From assembly GCA_002414665.1 (NCBI GenBank), contig DIAF01000005.1:1-60764 (forward strand): DNA of 60,764 bases, given 5' to 3'. Of the stretch, positions 26,840 through 35,102 are shown piece after piece (position 1 is the stretch's first letter; each line of letters begins with the position of its first letter). The notes under the pieces were generated by a model that was not told the origin of the DNA, did no database searches, and saw only the letters and a program-made list of their open reading frames with translations. This DNA comes from Halieaceae bacterium UBA5085 (GTDB taxonomy: Bacteria; Pseudomonadota; Gammaproteobacteria; Pseudomonadales; Halieaceae). The position numbers and the translations under genes are program-made.

Positions 26840-26872
26840 CAACCCGAGACAACAGACAACAGGAACAGAACG

Positions 26873-28165
26873 ATGCTGGATATCAAGGCGGTGCGACAGG
26901 ACCCGCAGGCGATCGCGGCGCAGCTTGCGCGACGTGGTTTTCGTTTCGACGTCGACGCATTCGAGGCGCTGGATGCAGAACGCAAGCAGGCAGACATGGA
27001 TAGCCAGGCCCTGCTGGCCGAGCGCAAGCGCGCATCCAAGACCATCGGTCAGCTGGTCGGACAGGGCATGAGCGTCGACGAGGCCAAGGCGCAGGTCAAC
27101 CTGACGCTGGACAAGATAGCGTCCCGCTTGGATGACCTCACTGAACAGGCGAAGGCTGTGCAGGGCAGGCTTGAGGATTTCATGTTGGGCGTGCCCAACC
27201 TGCTGGCGCCCGAGGTGCCGGATGGCGAACGTGAAGAGGACAATGTCGAGGTGGCGCGTGTGGGCGTACCGCGGACATTTGATTTTCCGGTCAGGGACCA
27301 CGTGGAACTGGGCGAGGCACTGCAGCAGCTGGATGCGGAAACGGCGGGCAAGATTACCGGCTCCCGTTTCACCGTCATGTACGGGCCCCTTGCGCGCCTG
27401 CATCGGGCGCTGATCCAGTTCATGCTCAACCTGCATACCGGTGAGCACGGGTACCGCGAGGTCTATGTGCCCTACATCGTGAACCGGGATTCCCTGCGCG
27501 GCACGGGGCAACTGCCGAAGTTCGAGGAAGATCTGTTCAAACTGCAGGGCGAGCAGGACTATTTTCTGATACCCACAGCGGAAGTACCGGTCACCAACAT
27601 TGCCCGCGACCGCATCTTTGAGGCCAGCGAACTGGGCGAAGAGGGCGTTCGCTTCGTCTGTCACACTCCCTGTTTCCGCAGCGAGGCGGGCAGCTATGGG
27701 CGTGACACCCGCGGCATGATTCGTCAGCACCAGTTCGAGAAGGTCGAGCTGGTGCAGCTGGTCCGACCCGCCCAATCCGCCGCAGCGCTGGAGGCGCTGA
27801 CCGGCCATGCCGAGCGCGTGCTGCAGTTGCTTGAGCTTCCCTACCGCAAAATGGCGCTGTGCGCTGGCGACACCGGGTTCTCTGCACGGCGCACCTACGA
27901 CCTTGAGGTGTGGCTGCCGGCACAGGACACCTACCGGGAAATTTCCTCCTGCAGCAGCTTCGGAGACTTCCAGGCGCGCCGCATGCAGGCCCGCTGGCGC
28001 AACCCGGAAACCGGCAAGCCGGAACTGCTGCACACCCTGAATGGCTCCGGGCTGGCCGTGGGCCGCACCCTGGTGGCGCTACTGGAAAACTATCAGCAGG
28101 CTGACGGCAGCATCGGCATACCGGCCGTCTTGCAGCCCTACATGGGCGGTCTGACACAACTCTGA
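26873..28165 (+). CDS. serS: Serine--tRNA ligase
   Basis: SerRS charges tRNA-Ser, and tRNA-Sec where present. The 430-residue protein has the N-terminal tRNA-binding coiled coil (about residues 30-100, KRASKTIGQLVGQG region) and the class II core: motif 2 around TPCFRSEAGSYGRDTRGMIR, and motif 3 in LNGSGLAVGRTLVALLENYQ. ATG 26873 lies 33 bases after crcB with an AGGAAC ribosome site. Confidence 0.97.
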   Translation: MLDIKAVRQDPQAIAAQLARRGFRFDVDAFEALDAERKQADMDSQALLAERKRASKTIGQLVGQGMSVDEAKAQVNLTLDKIASRLDDLTEQAKAVQGRLEDFMLGVPNLLAPEVPDGEREEDNVEVARVGVPRTFDFPVRDHVELGEALQQLDAETAGKITGSRFTVMYGPLARLHRALIQFMLNLHTGEHGYREVYVPYIVNRDSLRGTGQLPKFEEDLFKLQGEQDYFLIPTAEVPVTNIARDRIFEASELGEEGVRFVCHTPCFRSEAGSYGRDTRGMIRQHQFEKVELVQLVRPAQSAAALEALTGHAERVLQLLELPYRKMALCAGDTGFSARRTYDLEVWLPAQDTYREISSCSSFGDFQARRMQARWRNPETGKPELLHTLNGSGLAVGRTLVALLENYQQADGSIGIPAVLQPYMGGLTQL

Positions 28166-28180
28166 AACGCCATACGGCCG

Positions 28181-28186
28181 GGGGGG
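28181..28186 (+). promoter_or_regulatory. G-run ribosome binding site placing the cysG start at ATC 28195
   Basis: Six G's lie exactly eight bases before ATC 28195, the codon where CysG homology begins. No ATG, GTG or TTG is in frame between here and GTG 28240, which falls inside the first Rossmann strand. Confidence 0.45.
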
Positions 28187-28194
28187 TACCTGCC

Positions 28195-29631
28195 ATCGAA
28201 TCACTGCCACTGTTCCTGAAGCTGCAGGGCGCACCGGTTGTGTTGATCGGAGGCGGTCAGGTGGCCACCCGCAAAGCGCGGCTGCTGCAGGCCGCCGGCG
28301 CCTGCATCACGATCGTGGCGCCGGAAGCCGGCGAGGAACTTCTGCAGCTCCTGGGGCTGCAGGACCCGACTCCAGGGCACTTCCGGCACCGCTGGCTGCC
28401 CGAGCCTTACCGGGGTGTGGAACAGCTTGCAGGCGCGCGGCTGGTGGTGGTGGCCACCCCGAACCGGACACTCAACGCAGTTGTCTCTGCCGATGCGACA
28501 GCTGCGGGACTGCTCGTCAACGTGGTCGACTCACCTGAGCTGTGCAGCTTCATCTTTCCGGCGATAGTCGACCGATCCCCGCTGGTCATCGCCATAGGCA
28601 GTAACGGTGCCAGCCCGGTGCTGGCGAGGCAACTGCGGCGGCGCATAGAGGCCATGGTACCCGCCGCCTACGGTCGCCTGGCGGCGTTCGCGCGGGATTT
28701 GCGCGATACCGTGGCGCGTGCTCTACCCGATGTCGAGCACCGGCGGCGCTTCTGGGAGCAGGTCATTGATGGTCCGATCGCGGGGCAAGTGCTCAACGGC
28801 AACACGGAGAAAGCGAAAAGCAGCCTGACGGCACTGCTGGCGCAACAACAGAGAAACCCCAAAAGCCTGAATCAGGGAGAGGTCTACCTGATAGGCGCAG
28901 GGCCGGGAGACCCGGACCTGATGACCTTCAAGGCCCTGCGACTACTGCAGTCGGCGGATGTCGTGCTCTACGACAGGCTGGTGAATCCGGCGATCACCGA
29001 CCTGGCTCGGCGGGATGCCGAGCGCATTTATGTGGGCAAACAGCGCTCCGATCACAGCGTGCCGCAAACCCGGATCAACCAGCGCCTGCTGGATCTGGCC
29101 CGGGAGGGCCATCGCGTCGCGCGCTTGAAGGGTGGGGATCCATTTATCTTTGGCCGCGGCGGCGAGGAGATCGAACTGCTGGCGCGGCATCAGATCCCAT
29201 TCCAGGTGGTGCCCGGGATTACGGCGGCCAGCGGCGCTGCAAGCTACGCCGGCATTCCCCTGACCCACCGAGAACATGCGCAGTCAGTGCGGTTTGTGGC
29301 CGGCTACCTGAAAGACAACCGGCTTGAGCACCGCTGGGAAGAGTTCCTGTCACCCAACGAGACCCTGGTGTTCTACATGGGTCTTGCCGGCCTGGAGGTG
29401 ATTTGCAGCGAGCTGGTCGCCCACGGGCGCGATCCTGCCACACCCGTGGCCGTGATCGAGCGGGCGACCCTGCCCGAGCAACGTGTCATCAACGGCACCC
29501 TGGGCAGCATCAGCGAGATCGTCGCGAGGTCCCGGCCCGTGGCGCACACGCTGATTATCATCGGCTCGGTGGTGGACCTGCAGTCGGAGCTGGGCTGGTT
29601 CGGGCCCGATACGCCGCAGACCACGGGATAA
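28195..29631 (+). CDS. cysG: Siroheme synthase CysG (methyltransferase, dehydrogenase, ferrochelatase)
   Basis: CysG turns uroporphyrinogen III into siroheme, the cofactor of sulfite and nitrite reductases. The N-terminal NAD-binding dehydrogenase/ferrochelatase domain has LPLFLKLQ then VVLIGGGQVATRKARLL; the C-terminal SUMT domain has YLIGAGPGDPDLMT, LKGGDPFIFGRGGEE and VVPGITAASGAASYAGIPLTHR. The conserved start (M-x-x-LPLF) corresponds here to ATC-Glu-Ser-Leu-Pro-Leu-Phe at 28195, eight bases after a G-run. GTG 28240, the first canonical start codon, would remove the first beta strand of the Rossmann fold. I therefore annotate ATC 28195 (478 residues; E. coli 457). It follows serS by 29 bases. 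Confidence 0.9.
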   Translation: MESLPLFLKLQGAPVVLIGGGQVATRKARLLQAAGACITIVAPEAGEELLQLLGLQDPTPGHFRHRWLPEPYRGVEQLAGARLVVVATPNRTLNAVVSADATAAGLLVNVVDSPELCSFIFPAIVDRSPLVIAIGSNGASPVLARQLRRRIEAMVPAAYGRLAAFARDLRDTVARALPDVEHRRRFWEQVIDGPIAGQVLNGNTEKAKSSLTALLAQQQRNPKSLNQGEVYLIGAGPGDPDLMTFKALRLLQSADVVLYDRLVNPAITDLARRDAERIYVGKQRSDHSVPQTRINQRLLDLAREGHRVARLKGGDPFIFGRGGEEIELLARHQIPFQVVPGITAASGAASYAGIPLTHREHAQSVRFVAGYLKDNRLEHRWEEFLSPNETLVFYMGLAGLEVICSELVAHGRDPATPVAVIERATLPEQRVINGTLGSISEIVARSRPVAHTLIIIGSVVDLQSELGWFGPDTPQTTG

Positions 29632-29651
29632 ACAGTATCCCCGCCGCGCGG

Positions 29652-30245
29652 CTAGTACCTGCGCCACACCAGCAGCTGGTTATTCGCCGGCATTGCCCTG
29701 TCTGCTTCCAGCTCAAAGCCGGTGTCGCGGGCCAGCACCAGCAAGTCGTCAATATCCCGCAGCCCCATGTGCGCGGCGCGGGCCTGCAAGGCGGCATCGA
29801 ACGCGGCGTTACTGGCACTGGTGTAGCGCCCGGCATACCTGAAGGGGCCATACAGACAGAAAACGCCGTGCGCACGCAGCACCCGGCCCAGCCCGCGGAA
29901 CATTGACTCGACTTCTTTCCAGCACATGATGTGGGCCGTATTGGCCGAAAAGGCCATGTCGGCGTATGTTACGGGCCACAGGGACTCGGCAACATCCAGC
30001 GCCAGCGGTTCAGCGACATTGGGGAGCGCCGCGACCTGCAAACGCTCTCGACAGTTGTGCACGCTGTCCGGGTGATCTGTCGGTTGCCAGCGAAGGTGGG
30101 GCAGGGCGGCAGCAAAGTGCGCTGCATGCTGCCCGGTCCCCGACCCAACCTCGAGCACCAGTCCAGCATCGACAAAAATTGGCAGCAACTCGGCCAGAAT
30201 AGGCGCCTTGTTGTTTTCGCAGGCTTGTGAGAAGGGTAGCGGCAT
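29652..30245 (-). CDS. DUF938 family SAM-dependent methyltransferase
   Basis: The 197-residue protein opens with the DUF938 hallmark FSQACENNKAPIL. It then shows a class I SAM-binding loop VLEVGSGTGQHAAHFA (about 30-45), TDHPDSV after the second strand, and FSANTAHIMCW and GVFCLYGPFRYAGRYTS. The methyl acceptor is unknown for this family. It is eight bases downstream of the PAS/HTH regulator gene and converges on cysG with a 20-base gap. Confidence 0.88.
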   Translation of the reverse strand: MPLPFSQACENNKAPILAELLPIFVDAGLVLEVGSGTGQHAAHFAAALPHLRWQPTDHPDSVHNCRERLQVAALPNVAEPLALDVAESLWPVTYADMAFSANTAHIMCWKEVESMFRGLGRVLRAHGVFCLYGPFRYAGRYTSASNAAFDAALQARAAHMGLRDIDDLLVLARDTGFELEADRAMPANNQLLVWRRY

Positions 30246-30253
30246 AGTGGCCC

Positions 30254-30964
30254 CTAAACCGGAGACTGGTCGTAGCTCGGAAAACCGGGCACGGTGTCTG
30301 TCACCACGGGAAAAATCGTCTGCCTGGCAGGAACCATCTCGTCAGCGTAGTTGCGGTAGATAGCTGCGCGCAGGGCACCGGCCGTTGCGTAACCGGTCTG
30401 GTCCGCCAGGTCGTCAAGAATCCCTCTGACACGGCTGGTGGTCAGTCCGTGGCTGCGTGCCATTTCCTGCAGACTGTCACCTGCGATGAAATCCTCAAAA
30501 ACCCGCATGGTTTCCAATGTCCAGCGCGCGCCAAGGGAGCCGACGATGGTGCCGTCAGGTTCCGCACGTACCAGGCTGCGGGTAAACGGGTCCTCCACGT
30601 TGGCCAGATAAGTGAGGAAGCCGGTCTGCAGTTTGATGACGTTGAGAATGGCGCGAAACATACGGCCGGATGGAGTCAGCAGCCAAACCCAGGCCGTGGC
30701 ATTGCCATACAGACGTGCCGCGTCTTCCAGCAGGCCGCCAACCGGGTCCTTGATCAGCGTGGTATTGCGCCGCCAGACACTGGGCAACACGTTTGTCATC
30801 GACTCACGGTGGGCGAGTTCAGACAGCGTTTTGCCACGCGCTTCCTCCAGGGTAATACCATGCATGCGCAACGCAGCGGGCGACATGTCCACCACGCACA
30901 GATCGTCGCCCAGACGGGTCACCGGCAGTACATTCCCCAACCCTTCAATCCAATCCATTGTCAT
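30254..30964 (-). CDS. PAS-like sensor with LuxR-type helix-turn-helix, putative regulator
   Basis: The 236-residue product has a PAS-like N-terminal domain (LCVVDMSPAALRMHGITLEEARGK, quoted in part: SPAALRMHGITLEEA). The C-terminal segment has the spacing of a LuxR-type HTH (FIAGDSLQEMARSHGLTTSR, then VRGILDDLADQTGYATAGAL). It is probably a transcription factor sensing a small ligand or redox state. ATG 30964 is chosen; ATG 30958 and ATG 31000 are alternatives. It lies 98 bases after prc and immediately before the DUF938 methyltransferase gene. The family assignment rests on pattern only. Confidence 0.7.
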   Translation of the reverse strand: MTMDWIEGLGNVLPVTRLGDDLCVVDMSPAALRMHGITLEEARGKTLSELAHRESMTNVLPSVWRRNTTLIKDPVGGLLEDAARLYGNATAWVWLLTPSGRMFRAILNVIKLQTGFLTYLANVEDPFTRSLVRAEPDGTIVGSLGARWTLETMRVFEDFIAGDSLQEMARSHGLTTSRVRGILDDLADQTGYATAGALRAAIYRNYADEMVPARQTIFPVVTDTVPGFPSYDQSPV

Positions 30965-31062
30965 TAGCCAGTGCCTGTCTCTCGCAAGCTTGAAGCACAC
31001 CGTCCGGCCCTGGACGGCGGGCGAAATGACCCGCGGCCTTTCGCCGCAGGCTGCATCATTTA

Positions 31063-33195
31063 TTATTTGTCGCCTGTGCGACTCGCGCTGTGCTGTGCCA
31101 CCTGCTGTTGGCGCAGGAGCAGCGCATCCACAAGGATGTTGCCCGCCTCGGTGAGCAGCACGTCGGGGTGTTCAGGATCCTCCGCAGCGCTCTCGTCAAC
31201 GGGCTCGACGGCGTCTTCATCGGTCTCGGCAAACTCATCATCCAGCGAGGTCAGCAGTTCTTCGCCGAGGGCTGCGCGGCGGCGATTCTCAATCGCCAGG
31301 GCCTTGTTTTCCTGCGCCTCGCGCATGGCAATACGCGCCTTTTCATTGAGCGGCAATGCCTTGACGGCGCGCGCCTCTTCAGCCAGGTGAACCTGCTCCT
31401 CAAGATAGACGAAATCCGGGTTGCTTACGCTGCGCTCACGGAACAGCTGGGTCAGCTCCGGTACAACTGCGCTGATGTCGCCATAGCGACGATGTTTGAC
31501 CGGATTGATCTGGTCCCAGTTGAGAGCGTGGTCCAGTGCACTCTCGCCAATCTCGTCCGGGTCGAACAGGGACGGGAAGACCACGTCAGGCACGACCCCG
31601 CGATGCTGCGTACTGTCTCCTGAGATACGATAGAACTTCGATTCGGTGAGTTTCAGCTGCCCTTCCGTGAGCGGCACCATGGTCTGCACCGTTCCCTTGC
31701 CGAAAGAGCGATCCCCGACAATTATGCCGCGCTGGTAGTCCTGTATGGCGCCCGCGAAGATTTCCGAGGCGGAGGCGCTCAGGCGATTGATAAGGACCAC
31801 GAGCGGGCCGTCGTAATAGGGGCCTCGCACGCGTTTCCCGTCACGCCACACCCGTCGCGAGGAGTGGCGAATCTGCACCGTCGGACCGTACTCAATAAAC
31901 AACCCGGTCAACTCGTTGGCTTCCTGCAGTGAGCCGCCGCCGTTGTGGCGCAGGTCAATCACGATGCCTTCAACACCCTCTGCCTCCAGTTCGGTCAACA
32001 GTTTGCGCACATCGCGGGTGGTACTCTTGTAATCCTCGTCACCGCGCCGCATGGCTTCGAAGTCGATATAAAACGCGGGAATGTCAATCACTCCGATCTT
32101 TGCGGTGTGGTCTCCGCTGGGCACTTCGAGGACTTTCTTCTGTGCCGACTGTTCCTCCAGCTTGACCTGGTTGCGGACGATGGTGATTTCCTTGCGCGCG
32201 TCCGTGGAAACCGCCTTGGCGGGAATCACCTGCAGGCGAACTGTAGAATCTTTGGGGCCGCGTATCAGCTCGACCACTTCGTCGAGGCGCCAGCCGATCA
32301 CGTCTTCAAAAGGGCCATCCTCGCCCTGCGCTACGCCCACGATCCGGTCGGACGGTTGCAGCTCTCCCTGCTTGTCCGCCGGGCCAGCCGCGACCAGCCG
32401 GGCGACCTTGGTGTATTCGTCCTCCATTTGCAGCACTGCGCCGATGCCCTCGAGCGACAGACTCATGTTGATATTGAAGTTTTCCGAACGACGGGGAGAC
32501 AGGTAGTTGGTATGCGGGTCGTACAGCTCCGTGAGGGCGTTGGCATAGACCTGGAAAACATCCTGGGCGTTGTACTGTTCAATCCGCTTGAGCTGGTTGC
32601 GGTAGCGCTTCTCCAGTGTCGGCACAATGTCCTCCGCCTCTTTCTCCGCAAGGCGCAGGCTTAATACCTGATTCTTGAGATGGCGCCGCCAGCGATCGTC
32701 AAGCTCCTCCTCAGTGCGCGCCCAGGGGCGCTCTTCGCCATCCAGCTCGTAGGCTTCGTCCACTGTGAAATCCATCGCCGCCACGCGCTCGTCGAGTGTC
32801 TCCACAATGCCGCCGAGGCGCTCCTGCAAACGCTGCTGGAAGCGGTTGAAGATGTCGAAACCGATCTGCAGGTTACCCTCGTGGAGATCTTCATCCATGA
32901 CTGTGCGGTAGCGCTCAAAATCGGCCAGATCCGCCTGGGTAAAGAACATCTTGCCCCCGTCCAGGCTTTCTATGTAGTTGTCGAGGTGCAGGGAAGACAG
33001 GTTGTCGTCGTAGATCAGCTTGGCGTAATGGCGCTCCTCCAACTGCTCGATCAACTCAACGATGGTTTCCCGCTGGCTGTCCGTATAGGCGATGGCGGCA
33101 CCCGCAACCCCCGGCAGCCCTGCCACCAGCAGGGCCACTGTGCCCAGAAATAGGGCGCGAAAGTACGTCGCTCTGAAAGCCGGTATGGTAGGCAA
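31063..33195 (-). CDS. prc: Carboxy-terminal processing (tail-specific) protease Prc
   Basis: Prc degrades or trims periplasmic proteins from their C-termini, including peptidoglycan hydrolases. The 710-residue precursor starts at TTG 33195, nine bases after GGAG, with a signal peptide cleaved near VAGAA. An N-terminal helical domain (TNYLSPRRSENFN), a PDZ domain (about 220-320) and the S41 core follow. The core carries the Ser in RLSASASEIFAG (about residue 475) and the Lys in GDRSFGKGTVQ (about 500). A C-terminal acidic DUF3340-type tail ends the protein. An upstream extension to 33249 is open but lacks signal-peptide sense. Confidence 0.95.
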   Translation of the reverse strand: MPTIPAFRATYFRALFLGTVALLVAGLPGVAGAAIAYTDSQRETIVELIEQLEERHYAKLIYDDNLSSLHLDNYIESLDGGKMFFTQADLADFERYRTVMDEDLHEGNLQIGFDIFNRFQQRLQERLGGIVETLDERVAAMDFTVDEAYELDGEERPWARTEEELDDRWRRHLKNQVLSLRLAEKEAEDIVPTLEKRYRNQLKRIEQYNAQDVFQVYANALTELYDPHTNYLSPRRSENFNINMSLSLEGIGAVLQMEDEYTKVARLVAAGPADKQGELQPSDRIVGVAQGEDGPFEDVIGWRLDEVVELIRGPKDSTVRLQVIPAKAVSTDARKEITIVRNQVKLEEQSAQKKVLEVPSGDHTAKIGVIDIPAFYIDFEAMRRGDEDYKSTTRDVRKLLTELEAEGVEGIVIDLRHNGGGSLQEANELTGLFIEYGPTVQIRHSSRRVWRDGKRVRGPYYDGPLVVLINRLSASASEIFAGAIQDYQRGIIVGDRSFGKGTVQTMVPLTEGQLKLTESKFYRISGDSTQHRGVVPDVVFPSLFDPDEIGESALDHALNWDQINPVKHRRYGDISAVVPELTQLFRERSVSNPDFVYLEEQVHLAEEARAVKALPLNEKARIAMREAQENKALAIENRRRAALGEELLTSLDDEFAETDEDAVEPVDESAAEDPEHPDVLLTEAGNILVDALLLRQQQVAQHSASRTGDK

Positions 33196-33377
33196 AATTG
33201 GTGTCTCCTGTAGACTGAGTCCGCAGTGTAACCCCACGCCGGGTTGCATCCAATCCCATTGTAACAGTGCACTGGCTGTTGTCTGTGACAGCGCTGATTC
33301 CCGTGTGTTCCCATCCCCGCGCTACCGGACTGGTGTAACATACAGTTTGCCGCCACCGACCAGGGCCTCTTGAGCGC

Positions 33378-35102
33378 GTGAACCCGATCGAACTGACCAA
33401 CAGCATGATTTTCTGGGGTGCCCTGCTTGCACTCCTGTGCGTCATCGCCAGCGGACTGTCCCGCCGGGTGGGTGCCCCGGTGCTGCTTGTATTCCTTGTG
33501 CTGGGCATGCTCGCCGGTGAGGAGGGGGTGGGCGGCCTGCGTTTCGACGATGTCAGCCAGGCCTTCCTGTTCGGGAGTCTTGCCCTCGCCATTATCATTT
33601 TCGATGGGGGGCAGGGCGCGCGTCGCGATACCTTCAGGGTCAGCCTGGGGCCGGCACTGTCACTGGCGACGATTGGTGTCGTGCTGACGGCCGGCATCAC
33701 CGGACTGGTGACACATTACATTTTGGGGCTAGGCTGGCTCGAGTCTCTCTTGATTGGCGCCATTGTCGGCTCCACCGATGCCGCAGCCGTGTTCGGGCTT
33801 CTGCGCTCGGCGGGCTTGCAACTCAAGGAGCGCACCAGTGCGACACTTGAGGTGGAATCCGGCAGTAACGACCCCATGGCGATCTTTCTGACGATCACAC
33901 TGGTGGAACTGCTGTCACTGCAGGCAGAGAACCCCGGAATGCGCATCCTGGCTGCCTTTGCCGAGCAGATGGGCCTGGGGCTCGCCATTGGCTTCGCCGG
34001 CGGGTATGTGCTTGTGAAGCTGCTGAAGCGTCTGTCACTCCCCGTGTCCATGTATCCGCTGCTGGCGCTCGCCGGCGGCATCAGCGTTTTCGGTATAGCC
34101 AACCTGTGGGGCGGTAGCGGCTTTCTGGCCATCTATCTGGTGGGCATTCTCATCGGTAACGCATCGCTGCCCCACGCCAAGGATATCCGCCGCTTCCACG
34201 ACGGCATCGCCTGGCTGGCGCAGATTGGCATGTTTCTCATGCTCGGACTGCTGGTCACACCCAGCAGCCTGCTGCCACTGGTATTCCCGGCTCTTGGTAT
34301 TGCATTGGCGCTGATTTTTATCGCGCGACCCCTGGCCGTGGCCCTGGCCTTGCTGCCGTTCCATTTTCCCTGGCGCGAGCAGGTGTTCATCAGCTGGTGC
34401 GGCCTGCGCGGCGCGGTGCCGATTATTCTTGCACTGTTTCCTTCCCTCGCGGGGCTGGAGCGCGCGGATATTTTCTTTGAGCTGGCTTTCTTCGTGGTGC
34501 TTGTTTCGCTGGTGCTCCAGGGGTGGACAATCGCGCCCATTGCCCGCTGGTTGGGCATCGAGGTGCCACCGGTGCTTGTCGACCCGGAGCATCTGGTCCT
34601 GAGAATACCCGACGAACAGGAAAAAGAGGTTCTGGTGTATCGGGCGGTGGCTGGAAGCCCTGCGATTCACATGCGGGCAGGCCGCTTGCCGCTGTCTGGC
34701 GGCGCACAGCTGGTGGGGGTTGTTCGCAAGGGTGTATTGCTGGATAACCCTCGTGAGCATGATATCGAGCTGGAAGACCATGTCATGGTCCTGGGGAATG
34801 ATGGTGCAGCACCGGCACTGGCACGCCTGTTCACGCCGGTAGATACACGCAGCTCGGAAAAAGCCTCGGCGTTTTATGGCGACTTTGTCCTCAAGCCCGG
34901 TGCGCGCCTGGCCGATATTTCCCTGATGTACGGTGTTGCCGTACCGGAGGCGCTGCAGGCGCTCACAGTGGGCGAGTTTATTAACCGGCAGTTTCATCAC
35001 AAGGCGGTCGTTGGTGACCGCGTCTCCCTGGACAGGGTTGAGTTCGTGGTGAAGAAACTTGATGGCGACCAGATTGCCGTTGTCGGCCTTAAACTTGGCT
35101 AG
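33378..35102 (+). CDS. nhaP2: K+/H+ antiporter of the NhaP2 (CvrA) type, CPA1 family
   Basis: The 574-residue protein has about 12 helices in its first 390 residues, with the CPA1 core motifs GSTDAAAVFGLL and SGSNDPMAIFL (ion-binding ND pair). A cytoplasmic RCK_C/TrkA_C domain (about 400-480) and a CorC/HlyC-like C-terminal domain follow. This layout is that of NhaP2/CvrA, which exports K+ (or Na+) for protons and is controlled by cytosolic ligands. GTG 33378 is the start. It diverges from prc over 182 bases and abuts the next convergent gene with no gap. Confidence 0.9.
   Translation: MNPIELTNSMIFWGALLALLCVIASGLSRRVGAPVLLVFLVLGMLAGEEGVGGLRFDDVSQAFLFGSLALAIIIFDGGQGARRDTFRVSLGPALSLATIGVVLTAGITGLVTHYILGLGWLESLLIGAIVGSTDAAAVFGLLRSAGLQLKERTSATLEVESGSNDPMAIFLTITLVELLSLQAENPGMRILAAFAEQMGLGLAIGFAGGYVLVKLLKRLSLPVSMYPLLALAGGISVFGIANLWGGSGFLAIYLVGILIGNASLPHAKDIRRFHDGIAWLAQIGMFLMLGLLVTPSSLLPLVFPALGIALALIFIARPLAVALALLPFHFPWREQVFISWCGLRGAVPIILALFPSLAGLERADIFFELAFFVVLVSLVLQGWTIAPIARWLGIEVPPVLVDPEHLVLRIPDEQEKEVLVYRAVAGSPAIHMRAGRLPLSGGAQLVGVVRKGVLLDNPREHDIELEDHVMVLGNDGAAPALARLFTPVDTRSSEKASAFYGDFVLKPGARLADISLMYGVAVPEALQALTVGEFINRQFHHKAVVGDRVSLDRVEFVVKKLDGDQIAVVGLKLG

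Noticed and set aside
31033..31047. GCGGC-CTTTC-GCCGC hairpin as the prc terminator
   Set aside because: The five-pair stem has no T-run after it on the minus strand, so it is not a convincing intrinsic terminator.
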